From Sebastes aleutianus (taxonomy: Eukaryota > Chordata > Actinopteri > Perciformes > Sebastidae), in contig CAKAKS010000072.1 of assembly GCA_916700875.1 (NCBI GenBank), positions 35,828,820-35,892,819 on the forward strand: DNA of 64,000 nt, read 5' to 3'. Within the stretch, counting starts at the first letter, position 1. The number at the start of each line of letters is the position of its first letter. This document shows, one piece after another, positions 44,808-55,909 of the stretch. A program made the position numbers and the translations under genes. The notes beneath the pieces were generated by a model. The model did no database searches. It was not told the DNA's origin and was given only the letters and a program-made list of their open reading frames with translations.

Positions 44808-45445
44808 CATAGACTGTATATAAGAAGTGGATGTAGTCACCGTGACGTCACCCATTGGTTTGTTGACTGCCGGTTTGAAACCATGAGTTCAGCATTTCGG
44901 CCATCGCCATCTTGGCTTTTGGTCGTCGCCATCTTGGTTTCTTTGCAACCAGAAGTGTCACGAGAGGGTGGAGCTAGGTACAACCGAACGCTGAATACGA
45001 TATTTTTAGGCGACCAAAATGTTACAATTAACGTTCATGAAGTGAAAACAACAACACACTGTGAAAGGGTTAAAAGTGTAAGACATAAACACGACAGCTT
45101 CCAGACCGGACAACGGCATGGTAGCGACCTGTCAATCACTAAGTAGCCACGCCCTAAAGCATACCCTGCTTTATGGTCTATTTGACTCTAAATGGGACCA
45201 TAATTAACTAAATGAACATCATGCTATTTTGAAGAAGACTTAAAACTAGTAACTGAGACCATAAACTTATGTTTACAATGTTTACTGAGGTAATAAATCA
45301 AGTGAGAAGTAGGCTCATTTTCTCAAAGACTTCTTTACAATCAGACTTCTTTTTGCAACCAGAGGAGTCGCCCCCTGCTGGCTATTAGAAAGAATGCAGG
45401 TTTAAGACACTTCTGCATTGGCTTCACTTCTCAGACCCGGAGAAT
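44808..45445. mobile_element. 'atagactgtatataag' repeat, copy 2
   Basis: A fuller copy than 34636-34895, with 'gtagtcaccgtgacgtcacc', duplicated 'gccatcttggttt' blocks, and a terminal 'cgccccctgctggctatta' before the AT-rich flank. Confidence 0.65.
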
Positions 45446-45570
45446 TCACACTATACTGAACATAAACAGACAGTCTAAACTCTTGTTAGCTCCCCCTACA
45501 TGCTGCAGAGTTCATTACAGCCACGACATGAACAAACATCCTGATGATTTATCTGCTCTTAGAGTCTTAC

Positions 45571-45694
45571 CTTCAGTGGAGCTAAACATGTAAAGTTCAT
45601 CGTGAGAGTTTTCGCTAAAGGAAAGGTCATTCAAATCTAAAGGGTTCAACCTCTGAGGAGCAGGAAGGAAATCAAAGAGATGGACAAAGGCCAT
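45571..45694 (-). CDS. candidate first coding exon of an unidentified gene
   Basis: On the minus strand an ATG at 45694 opens MAFVHLFDFLPAPQRLNPLD and continues with LNDLSFSENSHDELYMFSST, ending ACTGAAG/GTAAGA in phase 1. A TATAAAAG box lies about 80 bases upstream (45771-45778). The product start would be acidic and Ser/Leu-rich. There is one upstream out-of-frame ATG. No downstream exon was found, and no family is recognised. The combination of TATA box, open frame and consensus donor is the only support. Confidence 0.3.
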
Positions 45695-45770
45695 TATATT
45701 TCCAAAAAATATCCAAAAACATGATGAAAGCTTTGTTGTTTTTACCACAGTTGGTCACAGCCAACCTTCA

Positions 45771-45778
45771 CTTTTATA
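45771..45778 (-). promoter_or_regulatory. TATA box with nearby ETS site
   Basis: TATAAAAG on the minus strand, with an ETS/PU.1-type AGGAAGTG (plus strand, about 45836-45843) some 60 bases upstream. It would serve the candidate exon at 45571-45694. Confidence 0.35.
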
Positions 45779-45844
45779 CATTGACATAAGTGAAATGTTC
45801 GTCCTGCTGTGTTTCTGATGATCTCGCTTTGTGCAGGAAGTGAT

Positions 45845-46355
45845 GCCTCAATGAAAATCATAACTGCTGTTTAGACAGTTTGAATGTATATTTGTACAAT
45901 ATATTTAGCATATACTGTATGTCTATAGTTGACAACAGAATCTCCATTTAGTAGCTTTTATGACATTAAACATAAAGACGCTTCTTCACAGTCTTTGAGT
46001 GAGTTGGTGAATTTCCTGCTGATGTTGTTTTGGTGACTCAGTGTGAGTTAAAGGAAGTTTTAGTTATCAGTCAGCAGTAAACCGACCAGGCAGGTGTCTG
46101 GCAGGTTGATGGGCTCGGCTCAGCCTGGCAAGGCTCAGTAAGGAAACTGTCAGTATGACTGGCTGCTTTTGTTCCTGCCGAGCTGTCATCTGATGGATCA
46201 CTGAACACAGAGAAATACACTGTGAAGCTTTACAGGGGTGTGTACCTTCCTCAAAGAAATGTTTATGAATAAAATTAAAGTTCTGTATCAAAGATCGAGC
46301 CACAGATTTAATTCCCCATTTCAGTACATGTACCTGCATGTACATGTAGGTCAAA
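45845..46355. other. intergenic, nothing recognised
   Basis: AT-rich unique-looking sequence without a supported gene. Confidence 0.4.
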
Positions 46356-46359
46356 GGCC

Positions 46360-46545
46360 ACGTTCAGACTGGCATTAGATATGAAAAAACATTCAACATC
46401 AGGCCCTGCTCAGACCTGGTATTAACATACGTCCTGAGTGATCTGATCACAAGTGGACAGCTTTAAGTACATCTGTTCATACCTGGCATTAGAATGCGTC
46501 TCCAGTGACCACTTCTGATCAGATCTCACTTCCCCGCTCTATATG
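46360..46545. repeat. dispersed repeat, related copy at 62.9-63.0 kb
   Basis: Blocks 'ccctgctcagacctggtatt' and 'acgtcctgagtgatctgatc' recur, partly inverted, at 62875-63030. Confidence 0.6.
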
Positions 46546-46679
46546 CAAATAAACACGTAGTAAACACATACAGACAACAGATGTTGTGACGTAATATTAC
46601 AGAAATGTCAGTAGTAATATCCTACATATTCATGACTTTGGGTGCATTTTATTAACATCAAAATAAAAGCTTATTGTAC

Positions 46680-47755
46680 CGGCTGTCCCGCAGAAAGTTT
46701 CTCATTTTACAGCTAAACAGTACACTACAAGATGTTTCTGAAAGCATTTGAGGCGAGAAATTACATTACAGTAACAGTATATTGATTCATATTTGATCAG
46801 CACTGCCTAGTTTGACCATTTGATCGGAGTTTGCAAGTGATTGACAGCTGCCTCCGTTGAATGAACAGCCAATAGGAACACTCCCTCTCTCTGAAATGAC
46901 CTGTGATTGGCCAAAGTCTCCTAGGCTAGATTTTATAAAGCCTGAAAACAGAGCCATGAGGAGGTGCTGAAGTCTAATTTCCACTTGAATTACAATATGC
47001 TGAAAGGTTATTATGGAATTTTGGCCCAATGATGCCAAAAATATTCTGCCTACTGCAGGTTTAAGGATTGAAAAAGAAAAAGGACATGGCTCAAAATAGA
47101 AATAATCAGATAACTACATAAGATGGAGGAAGATGATAATAATACATAAAACAGAGAGAGAATACTGAAGCTATATAGGCTACAGGTTAATCCCTCCATC
47201 ACTTAACTCTTCTGTTCCTTTCAGCCTTTCAAACTAAACAATCTTTCTTTTAGTGAGGAACACATGCAGAGTTCAGTTTGTATCATGAAACTCTTGTTTT
47301 ACAGGATGTATTTGGTCACTGTCCTTTGCACATTAATAAGTTAATGTGTTCAGAGTCATGAGCTGAAGAGAATCCAGCTGAACAGGTTTATTTTCAAACA
47401 CATAAATCACCAAACGTCACTGTTACCACAAATAGACCGCTGTCTAGGAAGCAAGTTTTACTTCCTGATGGCCAGAAAGTTCCATGAGGTAATAATTAAA
47501 ATAATAAAGGATATAATTAAAAGTCAGCATTCATGATTGGATTTTATTTAGGACGATTGAAGAAAACGATTCATCTTAAAAGTGTCGATCTTTAAGTGTT
47601 CAGCTGACAACTGTCTTTTTCCTCTTAATGTTGAGACCAAACGGTTCATTAATCTGGAAGAAAAATAATTTGACATCTCAGTGATGTAGAAAATAAATTA
47701 ATCTTTTTTTCCAGAAACCTTGTCAGAGTTTGTACGTGTGAAGGCCTGGAAGAGG
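46680..47755. mobile_element. composite element, inverted copy at 53.8-54.66 kb
   Basis: 46680-47060 matches 33165-33610 inverted. 46970-47755 matches 53815-54660 inverted, with shared blocks 'gaattacaatatgctgaaag', 'aatccctccatcacttaact', 'tgatggccagaaagttccat' and 'gagaccaaacggttcattaa'. No long open frame remains. Confidence 0.7.
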
Positions 47756-48184
47756 AGAGAAACACTCTTCATCAAGATAAGCATTTAGTGTATTTTAAGG
47801 GGCTAATTTATGGGTGATTGATTGTTATGTATTAAGGTATTTTTAATTATTATATTGTTTATTTAGCAGGGATAATGCGCAATACATCTATCATACCAGA
47901 CATAGCTAAAAGCTCATTTTCATCTGTAGTGATCAGGATAATATGCACAGTTTAAGGGACTTTTAAAGTGGGAAAAAACACCCAAAATTGACCAAATGAC
48001 ATGAAAACATTCCTTAATTTATACCTTTAAAATTCAGGGATGCATTTCATGAAAAACATCACTGTTTTTAACCTCTTAAAAAACTTTTAAGGGAGTTTTA
48101 CCCCCTTAAAATCCACTTAAATCGAACAGATAATCCATTAAAAACCTTGAAATATATTAATTTAGCCACAAATTAACCCCAAAT

Positions 48185-48680
48185 TTGGAGCCACCCCTTG
48201 AATTTGCACCTTCATTGAAAAATTTTAACCTTAAGATAAAAATTAAAAGGTGCAATCCATTCAGGTGGATGTGTAACACGTATTTGAAATTAAATGAGGA
48301 CAAAACTGAAATTATAGTGATTCAAAGCAGACTCAACATGACGTTAAAAGCTTATCATCAGTATTTAAACCTCAGTGAGCACATTGACCTGAGAAATATT
48401 TCAGAAGTCAGACTAGATCTGATAAAAAGAAAGTGATTCATGTTGGTGTACTCTCATCTGGACTATTGCAGCACTCCTTTAACTGGATCATCAAAACATC
48501 AATGAACAGATTTCAGCTGTCAAAGAGAGCATTTTACACCTATTTCAACACCTTTACACCTGCATCCTGTCTCTTTAAGAACTGATTTTACTTTATAAAG
48601 CTCTGAATGGTTTAGCATCTCCACACTGAGTCTCTCCTTCTGTACTCCCAGCCCCTGCCTCAGGTCATCCATTATAATGA
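48185..48680 (+). mobile_element. L2-type LINE reverse transcriptase fragment
   Basis: One frame reads RWMCNTYLKLNEDKTEIIVI, the W(M)..N.LKLN.DKTE block of L2/Rex-type reverse transcriptases. Further, frame-broken pieces (SHLDYC-like, then SVSLRTDFILYKALNGLASP) follow. It is a degraded pseudogene copy. Confidence 0.7.
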
Positions 48681-48745
48681 TAATAATAATAATTATTATT
48701 ATTATCAGTAAGTAATAAATAATAATTATTATTATTATCAGAGTG
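48681..48745. repeat. AAT/ATT hairpin microsatellite
   Basis: 'ataataataataattattat' then 'tattatcag' is repeated with inverted ATT/AAT arms, twice. Confidence 0.75.
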
Positions 48746-48961
48746 GATGAGCGAGTGTGTGCTTCATCTGTGTTGTGTTTGATAAGATAAAGCAACGGAC
48801 GTGTGTGAAGGGAGGATCTCTGCTGCTCTGACCTTTATACATTAAACACACCTTTACCAGGTATGTCCTGTGCTGTTGATCATGGTGCCTTCAGGTGCAG
48901 CTCCTGCAGACAGGAAGGGCTGTCACAGTGTCATAATGTTTTGTACTTAACACTGCATTTA

Positions 48962-49275
48962 AATCAGCCGATTAGACTGTTATCAGGCCATTATATAGAC
49001 GTTATTAGTCGCTATAAGCCCCATAGATGTGGGTCAATAGGGGACTACTACAGCCACTAGTAGGTTTTATCATCTATTCACATGGCACATTCACTGAAAA
49101 AAGGTATAAAAGAACACAACAGCGACCTCTGGCGACCGTAGTAATTATGACAGGAGCAGAAGCAGCAGTCACAAAACACAGGGTTTTCACCCTGTCTTGT
49201 CTTTGTGTTAGTAGTGTACTTATAGTGACTGATAACGCCTATGTAATGGCCTGATAACAGTTGAATCGGGTGATT
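48962..49275. mobile_element. TIR element, compact full copy
   Basis: The left end 'attagactgttatcaggcca' and the right end 'tggcctgataacagttgaat' are inverted repeats of about 30 bp. The interior 'aaaagaacacaacagcgacc' is shared with 9298-9560 and 31274-31903. Confidence 0.75.
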
Positions 49276-50160
49276 TGATTTGGTTGTAATGTATCTTTAA
49301 TCTCGACAGGCAAAGCACTCTTGTTTGTGAACAAGAAATGTTGGTCATTGGTGCTTTTTATATAAACTGGGAAAAAAACGTTCGGAAACTTGTGTTTGGT
49401 GTATTATTTCTCTGTTGTTACAATGCTAATTGGCATTGTATTTTACATCGTTAGAAAAAGCCTGTTTATTTACCTTTACAATGATGTCCAACTTGTAAGG
49501 ATCATGCATTTGTGGGATGAGCAGCACAGCTGATTATGTGGGTAGCGTTCAAGAAAAATTTGCCAAAATGCTCTGCCAATGGTAAACAGTGTTTTCTCCT
49601 GTTGGTGTTGACTCTTGTTTTGAGTTGTTTGTTGGATTGGATGATTGAACTCTCTATCAGTAACAAGGAACAAACAAGACATATTGGTTATTTTACACTT
49701 TATGAATGTTTACGTTTAAATCTGTGTCAAGGGTCTAAATATTGTATATTTGTGACCTCACGAATGGGCAGAAATCCTGACAGCTTGTTTCAAATGCAGA
49801 GTTACTGAATACAGGCTGTGTATATTTCCCTCTGGATTGAGTGTTTCGATACTTTCACAGTATTTATATAGGACTTCAGCCTGCTTTATAATAAAAAAAC
49901 ATGAAAATCTCACTTTTTTATAATATGGGACCTTTAAAGTTCACAATTATTCTATAAATGCCCCCTTGTCCCCCTCTGATTTTTTCACAAATAGCTCCCT
50001 GAGTACAAGTACCTCAAAATTGTCCTTAAGTAGGATACACAACTTGATTAAATGTGTTTAGTAACTTTCCACCACTGATCATAATATACTACTTACTTTC
50101 CCTCTCTGAGGTGCTTTAGTGCAACCTGCTGGTCAAAGAGCAGCACATCATGTCCCTGCG
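49276..50160. other. intergenic, nothing recognised
   Basis: Short open frames near 49480-49810 lack splice signals and family resemblance. Confidence 0.4.
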
Positions 50161-50167
50161 CCTGCAG

Positions 50168-50930
50168 TCTATTACGGTATTTGAGCTGCGTGTCTATTAG
50201 GTGTATTACGGTATTTGAGCTGCAAGGCAAGCCAGCTTTATTTGTAGAGCACATTAGCAACAGGGCAATTCAAAGTGCTTTACATAAACATTCAAGAACA
50301 TTGCGACAAAGTGCAAAAGAACATTAAGACATAATTAAAACAGTTATAAAAACATAAAACATTAAAGATTAGAAAATACAAACAAGCTCAAAATAAAAGC
50401 TGGGATAGAAGCTAAAATAGAGTATAACACACAAGAGTAAAAGCTCTAGTGCAGTATAAGATCATTATCTGGATTAATAAAAGGCAGCAGCAAACAGGAA
50501 AGTTTTAAGCTTTGATTTAAAAGAACTCAGATTTGGAGTTGGTCCTGCAGGTTTCTGGGTTTTCCAAATATTTGGTGCATAAAAACTGAATGCTGCTTCT
50601 TCTGCATGTTTAGTTCTGACTCTGGTGGACACTAAGCAGACCTGATCCAGATTACCTGAGAGGTTTGGATGGTTCATAACATAGCAGAAGATCAGAAAAT
50701 TGTATTTTGGCCCTAAACCATTTAGTGCTTTAGTGCGTGTCTATTAGATGTATTACGGTATTTGAGCTGTGTGTCTATTAGGTGTATTACGGTATTTGAG
50801 CTGTGTGTCTATTAGGTGTATTACGGTATTTGAGCTGTGTGTCTATTAGGTGTATTACGGTATTTGAGCTGTGTGTCTATTAGGTGTATTACCGTATTTG
50901 AGCTGCGTGTCTATTAGGTGTATTACCGTA
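50168..50930. repeat. 34-bp minisatellite split by an insertion
   Basis: The unit 'gtgtctattaggtgtattac' plus 'ggtatttgagctgt' occurs about 1.5 times at 50168-50222 and about 5.5 times at 50734-50930. A C-for-G change ('accgta') marks the last units. Confidence 0.85.
50223..50733 (-). mobile_element. teleost dispersed repeat inside the minisatellite
   Basis: It begins 'caaggcaagccagctttatt' with 'gggcaattcaaagtgcttta', a very common teleost repeat end, and runs to 'ccctaaaccatttagtgctt'. Its minus strand carries a decayed frame (PNIWKTQKPAGPTPN). The family name is uncertain; LINE-derived 3' sequence is likely. Confidence 0.6.
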
Positions 50931-50989
50931 CATGTGAGGACATGGCAGCGGCCAGCAAACAGCAGCAGCTCCTCAACTCTCCGTGAGTC

Positions 50990-51323
50990 TCTCTTGTTTT
51001 CTATCTCCCTTAAAAACACTCAACTGTTCTCTATAATGAGTCAGACTGTCGGTTAGCCGGTCAGTTATTCTGATGCTGACTACTGTTACACCAGTACATA
51101 GTTTATTCAGTGTGATCTTTGATTCAGATCAAACAATGGAAACACCGCGGAGCCTCTTACTGATCACAGTCGACACCATCCAGGTGTGTGATCTTTATAA
51201 CGTGTAGTGAGATCAAGGCGGTGTTATATAACGAAGACTTCAGGCTGTTTACACTGTTTGTTTATGCAGAAAGGCTCGTCAACAGACTGCAGTCCGTTAC
51301 TTTAACGTTACAGTGTCCACATT
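50990..51323. other. intergenic, nothing recognised
   Basis: No supported feature. Confidence 0.4.
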
Positions 51324-51398
51324 AATGTGTTGCTATAGTAGCCACATCTAAATGTGTTGCTATAGTAGCCACATCTAAATGTGTTGCTATGGTAGCCT
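51324..51398. repeat. 27-bp tandem repeat, about 2.7 units
   Basis: The unit is 'aatgtgttgctatagtagcc' plus 'acatcta'. A (GT)n run follows at 51444-51465. Confidence 0.8.
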
Positions 51399-51634
51399 AG
51401 CCTCAACACACTGTACAGACTCACCCTTAAGGGCATGTACAGGATGTGTGTGTGTGTGTGTGTGTTTACAACAGGAGATCATAGTCTAACAGTTAGGCCA
51501 TCCATATGTTTTAAGAGATTTAAAAGTATATCAAGATAGGCTTTAGTTTATTAAAACAAAATGTGAAATTATCTTCTTTATGTGGGTCAACTTAAAGGGT
51601 AGGTTCACATTTTTTTTTCAAGTCAATCTTTTAA

Positions 51635-52370
51635 AGGGACTGTTTGTAAGAATCAGAAATGCTTGTTAACAGCGACACCTGTGGTAACGTTAAGTCAGCG
51701 AAAGTCGGCATCGGGCTCACGCTTGTGCTCGCTCTAAATAGACATGAACGCTCAAAACAGTGAGGCGACACACGTCAGCGAAAACAACAATATCACTCTA
51801 TATTTCACCTGCTTGGCAGTAATGTTAGCTGACCAGACGAAGGTCTCTCCATGGATCAATGCTGATCCTAGTGTTGGCTTTTTCCTGCTTCAGCCTCCCG
51901 ACCGCGGTCGGAGGGAGACACCAGCACCCGGTCGGAGACGATAACGTTTCTCGCTGCGGAGCCCCGTCACTTCACAAGACACGGGAAACCTCTGTTGGTA
52001 TGGAGGAGCTGCAGCATTTATTTCTGCTCAAACGTCCATGGTACATTCACTAGATATTCTCAGAGCGACTAACTCTTCTGCAGTGTGTAGTGTGCGCGCA
52101 TGCACGTCAGGTGGAGCGAGCTGAGTGAAGGCAAGCAGGCAGAGGAGCAGAGACTCCGGTCCTGGAGACCAAAGCTACGGTCTCCCCCGCGTCCTCAGAC
52201 TGCGCCCAACACTGTTTTGCAAGACGTGTTGTGTTGGAGTCTGAGTCTGAACAGCGTAGCCACACGCGAGCGATCATATGCCAGTGTGCATATGCGCGCT
52301 GGCATATGCGAGCACGCATGGGACACCGACACAGGTCATTTATACGTGTAAGAAGTTACAAACAGTCCCT
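51635..52370. mobile_element. TTAA-flanked MITE, family 'AGGGACTGTTTGT' copy 2
   Basis: The ends match 39464-39819, with TTAA at 51631-51634 and 52371-52374. It is about twice as long because of extra GC-rich interior (about 51900-52320) containing 'gcatatgcgcgc'-type palindromes. Confidence 0.85.
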
Positions 52371-52639
52371 TTAAAGCCCCCCTCCAGTGTATTTTGAGAT
52401 TTCGATGATATTTAATTTTTTGAGAAATAACCTAATTTTGTGCTCAAAGTAAAAGTGGAATATGACGTATGACTATAGTAGAAGCTTCAGATCAAAGGTC
52501 ATCCTCCAAGCTAGAGCGGGTGTAATGCTCGTTTGTGTCTGAGCAGCGGTTAAACTGATAAATCTGTATATCTGTCTGTAAGTTTGTCTTTCTAGTTAGT
52601 TAGCTAGTTAGGTGTAGTTAGCTAGCCCAACTTGTTGCT

Positions 52640-52752
52640 TTAGCTTATTGAGGGATTTTATTTTACTTTTATTTTCCTCCTCCTTACATTAGTGTGTTTA
52701 TTGCAAATGTCCCCACTGCGGGAGTAATAAAGGAATATCTTATCTTAGGAAT
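52640..52752 (+). mobile_element. L2-type LINE 3' tail
   Basis: 'ccccactgcgggagtaataa' followed by 'aggaatatcttatctta' repeats is a typical L2/Maui 3' end with a short-unit tail. The rest of the element is absent. Confidence 0.6.
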
Positions 52753-52849
52753 ATCTTGTCATCACAATGGCATTCGTGTGGGCGGTGAACAGGGTTAATA
52801 AACACAGTGGATTACACAATATCCCACCTGCAGAATTAACACAACGCAC

Positions 52850-53246
52850 CGACCGTCTCTCTCACTCGCTCTCGTCTTTACCATACGAAAACGGAAAGCA
52901 GCCGATACCGGAGGTTTGCGGGCCTCTAACGGGTCCAAATGACGGGTAGCGCACAACTCTCAAGTTCAACCCAACAAAAAAACAGAGAAAAGCCCCGTTA
53001 GAGAATTAAACGAATCACAGTGCAGCCCGGTGAGGTGTCAGTAATCAGTAAGAGAGCGGCCGGTGCTGGTGGACGATGCACCTCCAAAACCCCCCGAAAC
53101 TGCATTTAAAACAGCGGACCTCTGCAACATGTCTATCCGTCCTTCGGTGCGATGTGACTGTCGTGCGGAGGTGCGGCTCCTCGATGCAGCAGCAGCCAGA
53201 CGGCCGCCTCGCCAGGAGGAGACGGTGAAGAAGAGAGCGAGAGAGT
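52850..53246 (+). promoter_or_regulatory. pgap4: candidate PGAP4 promoter and 5' UTR exon
   Basis: A relatively CpG-rich stretch ends at a good donor (about 53246, GAGAGA/GTGAGT). The PGAP4 coding exon begins at an acceptor about 1.46 kb downstream, so an upstream non-coding exon is required and this is the best candidate. There is no TATA box. The boundary is inferred. Confidence 0.4.
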
Positions 53247-53814
53247 GAGTCGGTGTGTTGCGCTAATTCTTGTCTCATTTGTCGGCTGATCACTAAATTC
53301 ATCTTAGTTGGTTTCATCTAAACTGGGTTGAAAAACGATGCAATCTGGTTGCCGTGGTGATGAATTACATCTGACTATTAACCACATCCTCATTCGCCGT
53401 TTGAGAAAGAAAGTTAACCAAAAAACAGGAAGTAAAACTGGCTGGAGGGCGGCTTTGAAGCATGTGTCCATATGGATGATGAAAGAGTTGACTTTATATT
53501 GACTGTGAAGTGAAGTGATCATTTCTTAAATTAAATTACATTTCCTTGTCAGTACAGGTAGCCCACTGAGACAGCAAAATGCAGTTTAGCATAAACTGAA
53601 GTGCAAAAACCAGTAAAGTGCAGAGTAATGTACAGAAGAACATTGAGTGCGGAATAAACAGTGAATGGTATGAATACACTAGATAATAAACCAGCAGCAG
53701 GCAAAATGTTGGGGCATAAACTCCATTGAAAATAAACCTGTTCAGCTGGATTCTCTGCAGCTCATGACGCATTAACCTATTGACCTGCAAATGATAGTGA
53801 TCAAATATATCCTG
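53247..53814. other. intronic sequence upstream of PGAP4
   Basis: 53720-53812 is a partial tandem copy of 54158-54250 ('ataaacctgttcagctggat', 'caaatgatagtgatcaaata'). Nothing else was recognised. Confidence 0.45.
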
Positions 53815-54660
53815 TTTCTCTCCTCTTCCAGGCCTTCAAACGTACTAACTCTGACAAGATTTCTGAAAAAAAAAAAAGACACAATTCATTTATTTTCTAC
53901 ATCACTGAGATGTCAAATTATTTTTCTTCCAGATTAATGAACCGTTTGGTCTCAACATTAAGGTAGGGAAAAAGACAGATGTCAGCTGAACACTTACAGA
54001 TCAACACTTTTAAGATGAATGTTGACTTTAAATTAAATCCTTTATTATTTTAATTATTACCTCATGGAACTTTCTGGCCATCAGGAAGTAAAACTTGTTT
54101 TCTAGACAGAAGTCTATTTGTGGTAACAGTGACGTTTGGTGATTTATGTGTTTGAAAATAAACCTGTTCAGCTGGATTCTCTTCAGCTCATGACTCTGAA
54201 CACATTAACTTATTAATCTGCAAATGATAGTGATCAAATACATCCTGTAAAACAAGAGTTTCATGATCCAAACTGAACTCTGCATGTGTTCCTCACTAAA
54301 AGAAAGACCTCTAACATCTCTTTGAAGCTATTCAGCTGATCATCAGTGACCAGAGCAGTGATGATGTTTATCAGCTGTTTCATGGAGATTTAGTTTGAAA
54401 GGCTGAAAGGAACAGAAGAGTTAAGTGATGGAGGGATTAACCTGTAGTCTAGCTACAGTACTCTCTCTCTGTTTTATGTATTATTATCATCTTTCTCCAT
54501 CTTATGTAGTTATCTGATTATTTTTATTTTGAGCCATGTCCTTTTTCTTTTTCTTTTTCCTTTTTCAATCCTTAAACCTGCAGTAGGTAGAATGTTTTTA
54601 GAATCATTGGGCAAAAATTCCATAATAACCTTTCAGCATATTGTAATTCAAGTGAAATCT
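53815..54660. mobile_element. inverted partner of the 47 kb element
   Basis: Reverse complement of 46970-47755 with moderate divergence. It ends within about 45 bases of the PGAP4 coding-exon acceptor, so it lies in the PGAP4 5' intron. Confidence 0.7.
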
Positions 54661-54718
54661 AGACTTTTGCTCCTCTGTTAATTTTGTCATTGTGTGGTTT
54701 CAGCCGGCGGTCTCACCA

Positions 54719-55909
54719 ATGCCTCGATGGAAAGGAAGTCAGTACTTGCGATGGTCCAGCACCGTCACTCAAGCCCTCGTCCTGTCCGTTGTCACGTTTT
54801 GCGTCCTTCTCCCTCTGTGCTGCCATCGACTGCTTTACTCTTACTTCTTCATCAAGTCCATGTACCTGGACTCCATGAGTGAGGAGGTGCTGCGGGAAAG
54901 CCTCAACCGAGGCCAGGACGCGCTGCACTTCTGGCAGAGCGCTTCAACCGCAGCGGCGGTGTCTTCCAAATTCAGTGACATCGCCCAGCATCCTGAGCTG
55001 CTGGTCACTGTTGTGACAGCCAGGCGGAATGAGGGGCGGGACTTCCACTATCTGCTCCAGGTGATGCGGCAGCTGAGCGGCATTCTGGGAGGCTGTGGGG
55101 AGCGGCGGTGTGCAGAGGTGTTGGTCTGCGACGTGGAAAGCGGCCCACACGAAAACCAGGACGCCAAGATGCTGGAGGCCCACTTCAGGGTGATCCGGCG
55201 TTCCCCTCGGGAGCAGCAGAGGAACAGGGAACGAATCAACACCTTCGAGAGAGAGAAGAGGGATTACGTCTTTTGTCTCCGCAAGGGATGGGAGCTCGTG
55301 AAGCCCAAAAACATGGTTGTTCTGGAGGACGATGCTTTGCCGACGCAGGACTTTTTCGCAGTCGTAAAGGATCTGCTGTCACGCCGGTTTGCCCTCCAGA
55401 CTCTTTACATAAAGCTGTATCACCCTGAAAGGCTGCAGCGCTACTGGAACCCCGAGCCTTACCGCATCCTGGAGTGGGTGGGACTCGGGCTGGTCGGAGC
55501 AACGGCCCTCCTCCTTACCTTTCCTTACTGGAACCCCTGCTCTTTCTCCTTCACGCTGTCGGCCGGCCACCTTCTCTTCTTCACCCTCTACTTCATGGCT
55601 GCCACGGAGCTGCTGGGGCGGCACTACCTCCTGGAGGTGCGGAGGCTTTCCCCGCAGTTCTACGCCGTCTCCCCGGCCACAGAGTGCTGCACCCCAGCCA
55701 TGCTCTTCCCCGGCAACGCCTCGTTCAGGGTGGCCGAGTATCTGGATGGCTCGTTCTGCGTCAAGGGGAACGCAAAAGACATGGTTCTGTATCAGATGGC
55801 GAGGACAATCCCTGGGGAAAGGTCTCACAGTGTGGAACCCAACCTCATCACCCACATCGGGGCCTATTCCTCAGTTAGGGCCAACCCAGCCAGGCCCAAA
55901 CTCCTCTGA
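54719..55909 (+). CDS. pgap4: PGAP4 (TMEM246), GPI-anchor GalNAc transferase
   Basis: An intact single-exon frame of 396 aa (family length about 400). PGAP4 adds the GalNAc side chain to GPI anchors in the Golgi (family knowledge). Visible parts: a cytosolic N-terminus MPRWKGSQYLRW; TM1 at about 17-40; a GT-A-like lumenal domain starting LLVTVVTARR; the DXD-type site VVLEDDALP at about 201-209; LYIKLYHPERLQRYWNPEPY; a tandem membrane hairpin unique to this family at about 250-300; then ECCTPAMLFP and VEPNLITHIG near the end. The ATG at 54719 is chosen because the upstream bases are an acceptor (tgtggtttcag), so the nine in-frame codons before it are intronic. No frameshift or missing site is seen. 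Confidence 0.95.
   Translation: MPRWKGSQYLRWSSTVTQALVLSVVTFCVLLPLCCHRLLYSYFFIKSMYLDSMSEEVLRESLNRGQDALHFWQSASTAAAVSSKFSDIAQHPELLVTVVTARRNEGRDFHYLLQVMRQLSGILGGCGERRCAEVLVCDVESGPHENQDAKMLEAHFRVIRRSPREQQRNRERINTFEREKRDYVFCLRKGWELVKPKNMVVLEDDALPTQDFFAVVKDLLSRRFALQTLYIKLYHPERLQRYWNPEPYRILEWVGLGLVGATALLLTFPYWNPCSFSFTLSAGHLLFFTLYFMAATELLGRHYLLEVRRLSPQFYAVSPATECCTPAMLFPGNASFRVAEYLDGSFCVKGNAKDMVLYQMARTIPGERSHSVEPNLITHIGAYSSVRANPARPKLL

Noticed and set aside
54692..54718. Nine extra N-terminal codons of PGAP4 (starting at GTG)
   Set aside because: The bases form a typical splice acceptor (ttttgtcattgtgtggtttcag), and the ATG at 54719 gives the expected N-terminus and length.
55379..55855. Antisense 158-codon frame within PGAP4
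   Set aside because: Shadow of a GC-rich coding exon, with Arg/Gly/Glu-rich content and no independent signals.
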